A DNA stretch of 64,000 nucleotides from Heterohyrax brucei (taxonomy: Eukaryota; Chordata; Mammalia; Hyracoidea; Procaviidae): positions 35,824,501 to 35,888,500 of the forward strand of contig CM053164.1 of assembly GCA_028571685.1 (NCBI GenBank), written 5' to 3'. The notes beneath the pieces are model-generated. The model saw only the letters and a program-made list of their open reading frames with translations. It did not search any database and was not told the DNA's origin. Positions 32,711-44,779 of this stretch are shown in pieces; within the stretch, counting starts at the first letter, position 1, and every line of letters starts with the position of its first letter. A program made the translations under genes and the position numbers.

Positions 32711-34479
32711 TGCACCAAACCCAGAGGCTGCCAACAGACTGACTGGGACACACTGCAGTGGCTGGCCAGGGGACCCGGCTCAGTGGGACTGAGGACGGCG
32801 GGGATGCTGCGCCAGCCAGGACTGCAAGGACGTGCCATGGGGAGAAACCGGGCTGCAGCTGCCAAGTCATGGCGATAGATGTTTGCAGCTAGCGGGTGGG
32901 TGACAGGCGTGTGTGCTCCCTCTGGCCGGGGTGGCCGTGCTGCTGGCAGGCATCGCGTTTCAGCAATATGATCTCAGCCCAGTACAAGTGCAAAAAAACA
33001 TGCCAGCCAGCTGACCAGCCGCGTGTCTGTAGCCTTCACCTCAGAGAGGGGGTGGGGACCAGTAGAGGGGCAGCTCTTTGGTTCTGCCTGTCCCCTCTCT
33101 TGTCTGGCCTGCCAGATTCCTCAGAATGTACCATGCTGTGTGTCCTTCTCAAGCCCCAATAAGAAAAGCGAGTATGAGAACCCAAGTTGCTGCAGGAGTT
33201 CACAGTAAGAGTGGTGTGTTTGATGTGGGGAATGTCAACGTAAAGAAAAGCTTTCGTGTCTCCTTCCTCTGGCCTGTGAATGGGAAGGACTCTTCCAAGT
33301 GTGAAGGGAGCAAATTTGCTGGGATTTTATTTGAAAGTAATTTTGCTCCTTACCATTTATTATTTTTTATTCAGACACTCTCAGTTGGATGACTTAGTGA
33401 TCTCCAGAATTGGGTGGCATCCTCTCTATAGCAATGCTTACTGATACCAGTAATGAGTTGGACTTGTTTTCAAAAGATTGCCCTAAGCCAGCTGAGCACC
33501 CCCAAGTGCAGCCATAGTGCCCGTGTCAGGGAAGGGAGGCCAGGCTCAGGACTTCAGGGTGCTGGGAACTACATCTTCCCGTCTAGACATGTAGGAGGGA
33601 GGGAAAAACCAGAGCCAGAAGCGAGGGATCGGAGAATAAATCTCCCTTTGTTCCACTGCCCATTGCCTGTGCCTGAGTTGGCAGGACCAGGAGGCAGAAA
33701 AGAGTTCTGGGGCTTGTCCTGAAGAAGTCTTTTCCTCTCTTCCTTCCTCCTCCACCATGATATTTCAGCTCATGATATTTCCGTGTGATGTTGTCATTGC
33801 CTTGGTTCAAGGAGGCTATCTATGTCCCTGGCTCCCTGGGCCAAGAAGAAATGGTACCCAGAAGCCTGCTGGCGTCTGCTTATGCCCTGTCTTCTGCCTT
33901 TCCCATATGACCAGCAGACAAGGAGCAGAACCATCAGGCCAGGCTGGGTAGGACTCCCACCCCGTCTGTAACTTGTGTGTCTTGCCAAGACTCAGCATCC
34001 ACCCTGTCCACAGAGGGTTCGCTGCAGGGCCTGCTGGGGCTTGCACAGCCGTGAGCCCCTACCCGGAGGGAGCGGCCGGAGCCAGGGCCCACCACCTATT
34101 TTTAGAAAGCTATCAGGTGTGCGGGATACTCAGTTGCCTTTTTCCACCTGTTTGGACTCATTATAGAGATCTTGTGTCCCTGCTACAGGCCCTGTCTGTT
34201 CTGCCACCAGAGGCTCACTGCTTAGCCTGGGGCCAGCCACAGAGCTCCCACCCCACCTAACCCAGACAGCTTTCTGGCCTTGCCCGCTGCCACCTGTGCC
34301 CTCTCTGGCCATGACAGGTGACATCCTGAGATCCCTGGACCCACAGTCATTTCGGCCTCTTAAGCATTGATGTGGGACGCTAATGCTTGCTCCCTCTGCT
34401 TCCCCGAGAAGGACTTTGCACAGGTAAGTAGGTAATGTCAGGTCAGGAAGAATCTCGAGGTGGGAGTCTATCAGGAAGA
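32711..34479. other. Unique sequence
   Basis: No repeat or gene recognised. 33240-33400 is AT-rich and repeat-free. Confidence 0.35.
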
Positions 34480-35440
34480 GTGTGAATTCACTGAACAGAA
34501 GGCTCCGAAGCCTCTGTTCTAGCAGAAGGTGTGCAGAGCCGCCCGAAGTGTGCAGTCACACAGGGGCATGTACCATGGAGTTCATTACCGCACACGCGGG
34601 AGCTGTGGGCGTGCAGAGGAAGCTTCTGGAGGAGGTGACGCCGGAGCGCAGCCTGAGGAGAGGCAGGTTTGAACTGGAAATGCAGAGAGGGGGTACTGCA
34701 GGCAGGGGCCCAGCCAAGCCACGACCAGGCAGCAGGGGAAAGCCTGAGATCCGACTAGGAAGGAGACCCCCTGAGGCTGGTGCAGAGGGCTCCGTAGGGA
34801 CAGAGAGAGGAGAGTAAAGAGGGTTTGAAAAGCCTTGAACGCCAAAGTGAAAAGCTGTGGTGGTAAAAGGCCACGGAGGGTTCTAGCAGGGAGAGACCGG
34901 TGAGTGTGGAACTCGGGCTTGCTTGGCTACCTGCCCACAGAGCAGCAGAAGCCACACGGCCCCAACCTTCCATGTCCCCTTCGCGAGTCCTCATGCTTGC
35001 TCCCAAGAGGCAGTTCCCAGCGTCCCTTCCCAGCCCCGAGCTTGGTACTGTCACAGTGGAAGCGTGAAATGGCCACTGTGAGAGAATTCATGCTGCAGAG
35101 ACTTGCGGTCCCTGCAGCTCAAGGTCTGGTGGGTTTTTGTTTGCTTGCTTTTGTCTCCTGCCTATTGGACATGGCTGTTAACCCTTCACTAGCCCAGCAG
35201 TGGTGAGCGGGAACCTAGCACTGTCGTGAGGGACCTACCACTGGTTAGGGGGAGCCTGGCACTGTCGTGGGGAGCCCCTGAAGAGTCTTATGCTAAAGGA
35301 TGGCATGGTCAGATTAGCAGTGACCTCCTGCCCTGTGCAGGAGACTGGAAGTGGAGGTAGAGACAGGAGCTCCTGTCTGGAGAGTCGAGAGCCTCAGCAT
35401 TTCTTGGTATATTCTGAAACCAAGCTCAGCCAGCATGCAT
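34480..35440 (-). repeat. L2, in two blocks
   Basis: GAGGAGAGGCAGGTTTGAACTG (about 34660), AAAGCCTTGAACGCCAAAG (34829-34847) and GGTTCTAGCAGGGAG (34879-34893) match reverse L2. The next expected block, GATGGCATGGTCAGATTAGCAG, appears at 35300-35321. About 370 bp of other DNA (34900-35270) lies between, which could be an insertion or simply diverged L2. Confidence 0.5.
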
Positions 35441-35498
35441 CAAGTGACCGTTCACACTCTTCTCACAGAGGTAACACATCTTTCCTACTTTTCTGGAA

Positions 35499-35645
35499 AT
35501 CTTGGTGGTATTGTGGTGAAGAGCTATCTGCTAACCAAAAGGTCGGCAGTTCAAATTTACCAGGTGCCCCTTGGAAACTTCATGGGGCAGTTCTCCTCTG
35601 TCCTGTAGGGTTGCTGTGAGTCAGAACTGACTCAACAGCAAAGAG
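35499..35645 (+). mobile_element. AfroSINE, short
   Basis: TCTTGGTGGTATTGTGGTGAAG head, CTAACCAAAAGGTCGGCAG, CTCCTCTGTCCTGTAGGG and CTGACTCAACAGCAAAGAGC. No GGTTT tail. Confidence 0.9.
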
Positions 35646-35719
35646 CTGTGTGTTGTTTCCCTATCTTTCTAGCTTTCATCAGATTGACGGTCTCTGCTCC
35701 AGCCATGCTCAACTGTGCT

Positions 35720-35920
35720 TAAGTGCAACCTGCCTGTCCTCACCTCCTGCTTGGGCACATGCTCATCTTTCCCTCTGAAGTCTTTCCCAGCTCACCCCTG
35801 GGGAGCGCAGCCCTCAGCCCACCAGACCATACATGGCTGAGGACAGAGACCTTGTCTGCTGGCCTGGCACTGAAACTCTGGGTAGTCCACCTGGCGCTAC
35901 ATGAGCTCAGTAGGTGTGTG
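35720..35920 (+). repeat. L2 fragment
   Basis: CTCATCTTTCCCTCTGAAG, TCTTTCCCAGCTCACCCC and GAGGACAGAGACCTTGTC follow L2 3' order. Confidence 0.5.
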
Positions 35921-36165
35921 CATGTCTGTGATTTGCCTGCAGTCTGCTAGGAGAGAGGGTAGGTGGAGATGTTGGCCAGGGCAGACAGCGTCAGAACAGG
36001 GCTTCAGGGGATGGTGGTGTCCTTTTTAGTGGTGGTTCTAGATAGCCTTGATTGTGGGTGAGAACATTAGGATTTTTTTTCAGTTCTTTAAAGTTACAAA
36101 GCCCTTAGCCTGAGAATCCTCACTGCAGCCTTGTTAGATATGAACCAATAGGCCGCTATCAAGTA

Positions 36166-36360
36166 GACGCTGCCTGGTAGTGCAATGGTTAAGCACTTAG
36201 CTGCTAACCAGGAAGTTGGCAGTTTGACCCCACTAGCTGCTCTGCAGGAGAAAAGGCCTGGTGATCTGCTCCTGTAAAGATTTCAGCCTAGGGAATCCTA
36301 CTGGGCAGTTGTACTCCCTCCTACAGAGTCCCCGTGACTCAGAGTCCACTGTATGGCGCA
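36166..36360 (+). mobile_element. AfroSINE, long variant
   Basis: CTGCCTGGTAGTGCAATGG and TTAAGCACTTAGCTGCTAACC, then GGCCTGGTGATCTGCTCCTG, and an end near GAGTCCACTGTATGGCGCA. Its 3' end faces the next SINE. Confidence 0.88.
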
Positions 36361-36361
36361 T

Positions 36362-36546
36362 AACAAGAGACTCCAGCTCATGGCAACCCTGTGTGCGTCA
36401 GAGCAGAACTGTGCTCCATGGAGTTTCCGATGGCCGGTTTTTCAGAGATTGCCAGGCCTTTCTTTCCAGGCACTTCTGGATGGACTCAAACCTCCAACCT
36501 TTTGGTTAGCAACTAAGCACATAACCATTTGCACCTCCAGAGACTC
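36362..36546 (-). mobile_element. AfroSINE, opposite orientation
   Basis: CTCCAGCTCATGGCAACCC, GAGCAGAACTGTGCTCC, GATTGCCAGGCCTTTCTTTCC and CCTTTTGGTTAGCAAC, ending ACCTCCAGAGACTCC. It lies tail-to-tail with the preceding copy. Confidence 0.88.
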
Positions 36547-36549
36547 CAG

Positions 36550-36660
36550 TACTGCTCCCATTGGAGAGAAGAGGAAACTGAGGGCCCAAGTAGTGACCCC
36601 GGAGCCCAAGGCTCTGGGGGAGCAGCTGATAGACCCCAAGCCTTGCCCTTGACCCCTGGA
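36550..36660 (-). repeat. MIR trace
   Basis: CTCCCATTGGAGAGAAGAGG, AAACTGAGGGCCCAAG and GTAGTGACCCCGGAGCCC fit reverse MIR with heavy divergence. Confidence 0.4.
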
Positions 36661-37264
36661 AACTACATCGTGAGCCGTCTTCCTGCACTGAGGGCTTCAG
36701 GTCTTTCAGGTGAGCCCAGACAGCAGGGGCAGCCCAGGCTCCGCCGGGAGATCAGGCTGCGGTGCCCCTCCGCTGCTGCCCATCCCATCCCTTACTCAGA
36801 GAATGGTCTGTGAACCACATCACAACCACCCTTGAAGGACTGACTCCTTGAAAATGGGCATTCGTGATGGCTGTACTGGGAAAAGAAAAACCTGGCTTCT
36901 CAGAGCTGTTGTATCTTATTTTTCTGTAAAGAGGAAATTAATTTTAGTCTTTCTTTTTGGTTTAAAATGTTGTTCTTTGCTTTTTCCGCCCTACAATTTA
37001 AAAGGAAACATTTGTCTGTTGAGAAAAGAAATGATAATTATAGACTGAAATTGTTTCTATTCTGATTTGAAAAAGTGACAAAAAAAAAAAAAAAAAGCCC
37101 ATCACACAGATGGGGCCTTGCTGACGGATGGGGTTTGATAATGAGGCCCCAGCCAGATTGGGGCTCAGAGTGGCATTCAAGGTAGATTTGGGCTTGAGTG
37201 GCACTGGCTGGGAAGTCCGTGGGTAACACAGACACTTTCTGCTTGATTATTACCCTAAGGATTG
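36661..37264. other. Unique sequence with an A-run
   Basis: An A-run of about 18 lies at 37079-37096. No gene seen. Confidence 0.4.
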
Positions 37265-37425
37265 ATGATGTGAACCTACCTCACAGTGCCGCAGGAGAAG
37301 GACTTGGTGATCTGCTTCTGTAATAGTTAAAGCCAAGAAAACCCTACGGGATGGTTCTATTCCGTAGCACATGGGGCCGCCATGAATCAGAATGAACTCG
37401 ACGGCATTAGGTTTGGTTTTGGATT
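37265..37425 (+). mobile_element. AfroSINE, 5'-truncated long variant
   Basis: GGACTTGGTGATCTGCTTCTG, ACCCTACGGGATGGTTCTATTCC and CATGAATCAGAATGAACTCG, then GGTTTGGTTTTGG. The tRNA-like head is almost missing. Confidence 0.85.
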
Positions 37426-38876
37426 TTGGACACTGGGTGAAGGTGTTCTTTCTGAGACTGGTCTCCATTCTGATGCCAGGTAGTAGACTCTTTGGAGTAT
37501 AGACACAGTACACCATCCACAGGTTCACCAGTGGAGGAAAAGGATAGAGCTGGACAGTTTGCCCATGGTCACATGGGCCTCATTAGGTGAGCTGTCCCTT
37601 ATACAGCTCCAGGACTCAGAGAGCCACCTGGATTTATTCCTTTAGCCTCAAGTTTTAACTTCTCAGCCTCACAAAATTGCAAAACCTCCAAGTCCTTTGA
37701 TCAATAAAGCAAGAAACTGATTAGACTGTGAAATTAAACTAATAATGTCACACTATTAACCGTCGATCAATGGGGAATAAGCTCAAAGTGGAGGCTATTT
37801 CCTAAATCCATATTACCCCTTGGGTACATGTTTTTACTTTTTAAAGAAATCCTAGGAATGCATGCACCCCCACCCTTTCTCCCTTTCCCTTAAGCACCGT
37901 GGGATTTGCAGTGCTGGCTGTCTCGCCACTTGACGGTGGTGCGTGTATGAGGGTATGTGAAGCCAAGACAGGTGGGGAGCCCGGTCTGCAGGTGGGATGG
38001 GGTAGGGCAGGCCCTCAAAGCTTGTGCTGTGTATGTGAACCCTGTGGAGCCCCTGTCCACTCTTAGCTGCCCGTTGTCACCAGGAACCGGTCTCTTAGGG
38101 TTAATGCAAGGTGACTCCCAAGGCAGATCTGAACTAGCTGGAGAGCTCCTCTGTAAGAGTGCACATGGATTCTGGGTTCAAACCACCACCAATGCAAACC
38201 ACCATTGTTAGTGTTTACTGAGCCCTTGTGTGGTGCCCTTGACCTTCACGAGAATATTGGTGAAGGTCCTGCTCCTCCTGCCGTCTCCAACTCCACCCAC
38301 TTCCCCAAGATTAGGCTTAGGGCAGACTGGCTGATTGGGAATGATGAGCATGGGTGAGGTGAGGGCAAGGGCAAGTTCTGGAGCAGTTTTCTGGCATGTC
38401 CCAATCACTTTTAAGAGCCAGTCTGGGGAATAGAGCAAGAGTCTAGAAACTCAGTGTCTTAGCTGGGACCAGCCTCCACCTGTGTGGCTCCCTCTGGGGA
38501 CTCATAGAGACAGGGCTGAGCCTCCTACCCCTGTGAACTGTCCTAGCCTGTTAGTCAGGACAGCCTCCTGAGGCAGCTTGGATGGCCAGCATTTTCAGAC
38601 TGGGCTGTGGTCACTGTATGGCAAAGGTTCCCCTGTCCAGGAGAGCAGAATATTGTAGCGGGGCCATGTCTCAGGTGTGGCCACATCCTCAAACATCAAG
38701 GTGTGCCACTCACCAAAGTGGATGAGTGTAGATCGGACTAGGCATCAGACGTAGACATCAAGCCAGTTCAACCACAGTACTTCGGTCTTTCCAGCTCTCT
38801 CTGTGTCTTTACTTACAGCCTCAGCCGTGCAGAACAGATAGCCAGCCAGCCAAGTGCCGTCGTTGTAACCTCCCCC
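37426..38876. other. Unique sequence
   Basis: 37660-37830 is an AT-rich, repeat-free patch containing TCAATAAAGCAAG and ACTAATAATGTC. The rest holds nothing recognised. Confidence 0.35.
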
Positions 38877-39640
38877 TTTTATTTTAATATTTCATTGTTT
38901 TTTGAAAAAAGTTTACACAGGAATTCAGGTTCTCATTTAACGATTTCTGTGTGTGTTGGTCACATTCTTCACGATGTATCAGCTTTCTCGTTATTTCCAC
39001 TGCAGTCCTGTTTCCTTCATCGGGCTTGCCTGTCCCCACCTACCTTTCTCATCTTTGGCCTAGAGTAAATGTTAACCGTTTAGTTTCGTCTAGACGATTA
39101 TTTTGGGGAGCACAGTACTGGTGGGTGATGTTATTTATTTTATGCACAAATCATTGACTGAAGGATGACCTCTGGGAGTCGTTTGAGTCCGACCGAAGTT
39201 CAAAGACTATCTCTGGGTGATAATCTTTGGGGTTCACCTAGTCTCTGTCAGCTAGGTAATCTGGCCCTTTCTTTCTTTCTTTTTTTTTTTAAGGAATTTG
39301 AGTTTTCGTTTACCTTTTTCTCCCATTCTATCTGGGACCATCTAGTGAGACCCTGGTCAGAACAGCAGGTAGTAGTAGCCATATACTGTCTAATTCTGCT
39401 CTCAGGGTAGGTGATGGTTTCCTTCTTTCTTTTCAGCTCTGGACAACTAGAGACCAATTTTTGTATTTTAGATGCCTACTTACAAGCTTTTAAGATCCCA
39501 GACTCACTAACCTAAGGATGTAGAACTTTGTCTTATGGACTATAACTATTCCAACGGACTGAGCTGCCCATGAGACTATGGCCCTATGACCTCAAGCCCG
39601 GTAGACCAATCCCACGAGATGTTTCGTCATGTTTAGGAAG
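38877..39640 (-). mobile_element. L1 LINE 3' UTR fragment
   Basis: The plus strand opens TTTTATTTTAATATTTCATTG, AAAAAAGTTTACACAGGAATTC and ACATTCTTCACGATGTATCAGC, then CTTTCTCATCTTTGGCC, AGCACAGTACTGGTGGGTG, TCTGGGACCATCTAGTGAG and TTTTAAGATCCCAGACTCACT. It is a longer member of the subfamily at 1036-1578, with an internal (CTTT)n at 39267-39280. Confidence 0.85.
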
Positions 39641-39767
39641 TATCCATAACTGTACCACCTGTGTGCTGTGTTTTAAACTTGAAAATATATGTTTGTAGCA
39701 CACAGAAAACATTTCTATACATATGCCTATGGCTACTCATATATGCCTTCCTGTACATATATTTATG

Positions 39768-39935
39768 GCACCCAGGTGGCATAATGGTTAAGAGCTGAGT
39801 TGCTAACCATAAGGTCTGCAGTTCGAATCTATCAGCTACTCCCTGGAAACCACATGGGGCAATTCTACTCTGTCCTATATGGTCACAGTGAGTTGGAATT
39901 GACTCAACAGCAATGGGTATAGTTTTGGTTTGGTA
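39768..39935 (+). mobile_element. AfroSINE, near full length
   Basis: CACCCAGGTGGCATAATGGTTAAG with A-box, GTCTGCAGTTCGAATC B-box, GGCAATTCTACTCTGTCC and GAATTGACTCAACAGCAATGGG, then GTTTTGGTTTGG. Confidence 0.93.
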
Positions 39936-39964
39936 TAAATTTATGCATATTATATATCTATGTA

Positions 39965-40090
39965 ACCACACATATAACCCCCATTATATGAACAAACTGA
40001 GGCTGAGCAATTGAGGGGCCTGCGTGAAGTCACACAGCTAAAGGAGAGGCAGCATAAGATGTGGAACCCTGGTCCAAAGCTTTTACCTTG
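39965..40090 (-). repeat. MIR
   Basis: CCCCCATTATATGAACAAACTG, AGGCTGAGCAATTGAGG and GAAGTCACACAGCTAAAGG, then GGAACCCTGGTCC, is reverse MIR in clear order. Confidence 0.75.
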
Positions 40091-40259
40091 TCCGAGTTCT
40101 CTCCAGGGATGCTGGGAAAGTCGTTGTCCATTTGTGGCCTGACCGCTGAAGACAAGGAGACAACGTGCCCTGCCGTTGGCCCTCCACGGCTTGTCCTCGG
40201 CTGGGACCTGTCAGTCCCATCGCAGTGGAGCATTGCCAGGGATCAGACCCCCTCTCTAA
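40091..40259. other. Unique sequence
   Basis: Short interval, nothing recognised. Confidence 0.4.
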
Positions 40260-40600
40260 AAGTGGTGATGGTATTTAATAACTAATTACTCTAATGATCT
40301 TGCAGAAATGCTGGAGACCTGTTTTAGGAGAGATGTCAATTAGAGCCATCTGCACGGTGAATAAAGGAGCCCTACCCCAGCTGTACTGTTGAAACATGTT
40401 AGCGTTTTCCTACCAGCGGCCATATGGTACTTAACGAAAGTGAATTGTTCACACTGCACAACCCGCGCCTCCTGATGAATACTAGCATTTTGTTTTGGAA
40501 AATAGTTCTTCAATCGTGTAGAATATTATTCAATGCAGTAAGTACCAAGTTGGAAGCCGGCAAGCCCTTGAATGCAAAAAAACTCCCATCACCTCAAGGC
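40260..40600. other. Candidate conserved non-coding element
   Basis: Repeat-free AT-rich text with ATTTAATAACTAATTACTC (homeodomain core), TGTCAATTAGAGCC, AGCGGCCATATGGTAC (E-box) and AGTGAATTGTTCAC (near-palindrome). CpG sites are retained. Inferred only. Confidence 0.3.
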
Positions 40601-41246
40601 GCTCTTCGTTCCATCTTAGCCCACCCCTGCTCGGGCCCAGCTGCCAAGCCCAGCCCCACCCCAGCTCCTGCAGCCCACCTGTGCCAGCCTCTCAGCAGCT
40701 GTTTCTGAATCTGCTCAGGAGAGTGGAGGCCACAGAGGGTCTTGCCCACCCCACCCACCTTTTCTACTTGCAGAAACAGAAGCAGGAATTCTGAAGCCCT
40801 GTAGAATTAGAGCACGAAGCTCCATCTGGCAGGGCACAAGATAGCCACCTTGGACACAAGTCACCCTAGAGTCAGAGGAGTAGTTGAAGGTGTTTATTTA
40901 AGTGTGTGGCTTCAGGGAAGGGCCAGCTTTCTATCTGTGGGCTGTTTGTTTTAAGACATGAAAATCTCAGGTTGGCACCTGGGTGCTCACAAAGTTGGAA
41001 AAGGAGCCGGATTGTTTGGGGGGGCTCAGCAGAAGCTTGACTGGAAACTTCCCTGCTCCTCATCACCAGCATAGACACAGCCACAAGTTGGTAGTGATTG
41101 GCAGTCATTGTCATTTGGTGGCCACTCTGTGATCTGTGCCAAGATACCAGGTGAACAAGAGCAGCACCTGCCCACGAGGTGCCACCCATGAGCCCTGCTT
41201 ACTAGAAGCAGACACATGGGGTTTTCATGGATGTTCAGAAGCAGCC
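40601..41246. other. Unique sequence
   Basis: Nothing recognised. Confidence 0.4.
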
Positions 41247-41663
41247 TTAGTTTGTTAGTGCTGCTGTAACAGAAATGCCGCCAGTGGGTGTTTGTAAAGA
41301 ACAGAAATGTATTTGCTGCGGTTCAGGAAGCTACAAGTCCAAGTTTGGGGTGTCGGGGTCTTGAGGGGAGGCGCTGTCTGCCAGTTCCAGAGGAAGGCCC
41401 TGATGGCAGCTGCTCTGGCCACAGCGTTTTTCAGTCCCTCGGAGAACTCCACGTGGCGCCTATCATTCCCTTACTAGCAGATGTTTCTTCCTGTGTCTAA
41501 TCTGCTCTTTTTATATCAAGAAAGCCCCTGACTTGAACACATCATACAGTCATGTGACCTTATTAACAAAGAAAACTCTATTCCCAAAAGGGATTACAGC
41601 CACAGGTACAGGGGTTAGGATTCAAACACTTATTTAGGGGGGAACACAATTTAATCTGTGACA
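41247..41663 (-). mobile_element. MaLR-like solo LTR
   Basis: The plus strand reads the 3'-to-5' LTR order: TTAGTTTGTTAGTGCTGCTG, AACAGAAATGTATTTGCTGCGG, CAAGTCCAAGTTTGGGGTG, ACAAAGAAAACTCTATTCCC and a terminal ACAATTTAATCTGTGACA. No matching 5-bp flank duplication is visible. Confidence 0.75.
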
Positions 41664-44079
41664 TAAATGAAGGCCAAAGTCAGGCCTGTCTCAGTGCTGA
41701 GGCTCAGCAGTGCTTTTATAGCAGGAGGAAGAACTGAAGACTGTGCCCTGATGATTGACTGTGCCCCCTTCCTCCATCACGCTGGGCTGGGGGACCCTTC
41801 CCTCCCTCTTGTGCACTTCGTGGTCTCAGTGACTTGTCAAGGCTACCAGGGGGCAGCAGGGAGGAGAGCTGTTTTATTGCATTCTGCTCTGCAGCCAACA
41901 GGATTTTGTTGCAAGCAATAATCTGTTCAGGACCTTTCTCTAGAAACCGAAGTCATTTATTAAAGCTTAATAAAAGGCAAGATTGACTGTAGTTAGTGAT
42001 ACAGAAGATCTGCTGCAAGTCGTGATTCTCGAGACGTTCTTCACAAAACCGTGGTTCCATAAGTCTCACCTATTTCCAATTCAGCAGAAACTGATCCCAA
42101 GTTACAATAATGATCCAAAGCTCAGCCAAACACGTCCTCAAAGGAAATCCTCCTGGGTGAAAAAGAGCAGAACTGTGCTCACGTCTGTCCCTGTTCAACA
42201 AACTGCACCTTACACTTTCCGTATCTCTGCCCTGGGTATTTTCTGATTCTGGTTCACAGATGTGTTCCCCGAAAGAACCATGGTAGTAACCCCTAAATGG
42301 CCAGCAGCCACCTCATTGAGGGACCTCAGCAAGGTGACCGAGCCTCAGCAGCCTTTTACTGGGAAGGGTACGCATAGCATCCCCGATGGGTTGACCAGCT
42401 TTGCCTTCAGGTGACTGCTGCAGACCAGAACCCACCCTGCTCCTTTCTTCTCGCCCCACTTGGGGCCATGCCTGGCGGTTACCTTAAAGAGTTACTATTT
42501 CCTTATGGGATGTGGGCAGGGGAGGCTGGGGCCAGTTCAACATATGCTGCCTGGTCTGAACGTGAATGCTCTGCTCAGATACTGAATTTGATGAATTGTA
42601 TTATAAAATTTAAAAACAAATTTAAAACTCTATTAACTCACTGTAATGGCCTCGTCCTGGAGTATATAGACAGCAGTGGTTCACCGGCAAGGAGAGAAAC
42701 CATTCTCGTTTGCAGTGTGCTTGGCGCACAGCAGAACAGAGAGTGGCCAGAGCTGGGAAGGGTGTCTGTGGGCTCACACATCCTGGGGCCGCATACTGCC
42801 TGGCCCCTCAGGTCGAGACCTCCGAGGTGAGCACAAGGAAGGTTGGGCAACACGGTCAGCCTTGGTCTCACTCAGGTGGTCAAACCTAAACGCTTTCTTT
42901 AGAGGCCAGATCCCTTCTTTCCAGGCTGAACCATTGGAGAGACAAGATTAAGAAATTGTTTTTACTTAATTTGGCCTGACTTCTGGGTGTGGGAAGCTCA
43001 TTGACACTAGGGGCCTGTGGTTGTGGGTCAGGCTGGAGGTCACCCACTTCTGCCCTCCGCACTGCGAGAAGGGGTGAGGCAGGGAGGTGGTGGGCTGCAG
43101 CCCGCTGCAGAAGAGGAGGGGTGGGGGAAGGGAAGCAAGCGTTGGCCTGGCTCCAGACTACCAACTGGGAGAGATGAACTTTTGTTGAGAAAAAATGACA
43201 GGCTGCAGCTGTGTGTGCACATGGCGGTGTGGGAGTTCAGCTGGCAGCGAGAAGTCCTGGGGGTGATCTCGGGGAGCCAGAACTCGGGGGGTGCAGGCGA
43301 GAGTCCCCTCCATGTCTCTGCAATCCGAGGACCCCAAGGTGAGGAGTCTGAGGTGCTGTGCGGCCTGGTTTGGGGGGCATGCTTCTCCATTTGAGAGGCA
43401 GGTCACAGCTCTGCCCTGCACAGAAAGCAGTTTAGAGATAATTTGGGGAAGAAAAAGGTGGTGTACACATACAGCAGACTCCAGGTATTCATTGGCACAG
43501 AGAAGCTGAGTGTGTGTGAGTGTGTGTGCACGTGTGCTTTGTGTGTTCCCATGCATATCTTTGTGTGTAAAAGCAGGCTGTACATTTCTTGTGACTGCCT
43601 GTTGACCTTTCCTGAGAGTGTGGCTTTAATGGGGACTGTTGAATCCAGGGCTGTCGGTCTTAGAACTCCCTTCAAGGCAGTGGGGAAATAAAGGCTGGCT
43701 TACAGGGCCTGAGGCTCGCACCTCTTGGCCTATGCTCTCTTCTTCTCTGGGCTGGGTTGCTGAGGAGACCAGAAGCTTCTGGCCCAGCAGGATTCATGGC
43801 ATTTGGTATCAGAGAATGAAGGAGCCTCTCCCAGAAGTTAAGCAGCTGATGCAACCCAAGGAGCTCCAGGCCAGAAAAGCAGCTTCTGTGTAACCTCTCA
43901 GGGGCCTTAGCGCTGGCTTGGGATCAGCAGACTAAAGCTGGGGAGACTTGGCTGTCCCCCAGAAAGGCCCTTTCCTTGGTAGCTCTGGGTGGAGTTGGGT
44001 AGAGACGGGCAGGGTGTTAGGGCTGGGTGGGGCAAAGCAAAGAGGATGGCTTTTTAGTAGTGTGAGGACTCCCCCTCCT
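41664..44079. other. Unique sequence with a GT-rich patch
   Basis: GT-rich text lies at 43508-43540. 42570-42660 is AT-rich. GC-rich 43010-43150 has overlapping frames on both strands with no domain character. Confidence 0.35.
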
Positions 44080-44420
44080 TAGAAATGTTGATTACCCCTA
44101 TAAACAAGAATTGGGAACATTTACAGTAATGAAGAGAACAGAATTTCCTTGTTCTAGCACTCTCAATAGAAGACCCATTTGCAGACGGTTGAAATGCTAA
44201 TTACAAGCCAACTATTCTTTCAACCTTTGTGAACCTAGCTGGAGCTGTTTTGTATAAATACGACTGCTTCTAGAAAAAAATAATTTTACTAATTAACCTC
44301 CATTATTCTAAATAAATGAGATTTTCCTATGGTGTTAGAAAGGAAAAAAAAATACATGTACATAATGCAGAGTTTAGACAACTCTTATTGTTTATGTAAT
44401 ACTGCTCCTGCCGTTTTAAT
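44080..44420. other. Candidate conserved non-coding element
   Basis: Repeat-free text with GATTACCCCTATAAACAAG (forkhead-like), TGAAATGCTAATTACAAGCC (homeodomain/POU-like), TTTGTATAAATACGACTGC and TTTTACTAATTAACCTCC. Density of AT-hook-free TF-like words is high. Inferred only. Confidence 0.3.
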
Positions 44421-44598
44421 TTAAATTTGAACCAAGTGAGGAAGCAGCAGCGGTGGAAGTCCCCAGTCTTTAGAATGCCACTCCTGTGGCTATTAGCCTC
44501 TCTCCCGCTCCACCATCCCTGCTGCAGGGCCCACTGCAGCTGTGCAATAGTTCGTCCTGCACGCCCACAGCACAGGAAGCACTGGGACGCCGTGTGCT

Positions 44599-44770
44599 TT
44601 GGAATCCTGCAGACCTGGAATGGAATCCCGGTCCAAGGCACTGTGGACCTGCACAGGTCACTTAGCCACCCCAAACCTGAGAGGAATTACCTTGTAGAGT
44701 ATTCGTTATCAGGACTAGTTTATCTTTATTGAATCAAGTCATGTATGAGAAGCACTTAGCTCGCGGTCTG
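44599..44770 (+). repeat. MIR
   Basis: GGAATCCTGCAGACCTGGAATG, GAATCCCGGTCCAAGGCACTG, CAGGTCACTTAGCCACCCC and AGAAGCACTTAGCTCGC follow MIR order. Confidence 0.75.
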
Positions 44771-44779
44771 TTATATGAC

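Noticed and set aside
43010-43150. Possible CpG island or promoter
   Set aside because: GC-rich, but CpG density is low by eye and no transcript start features are present.
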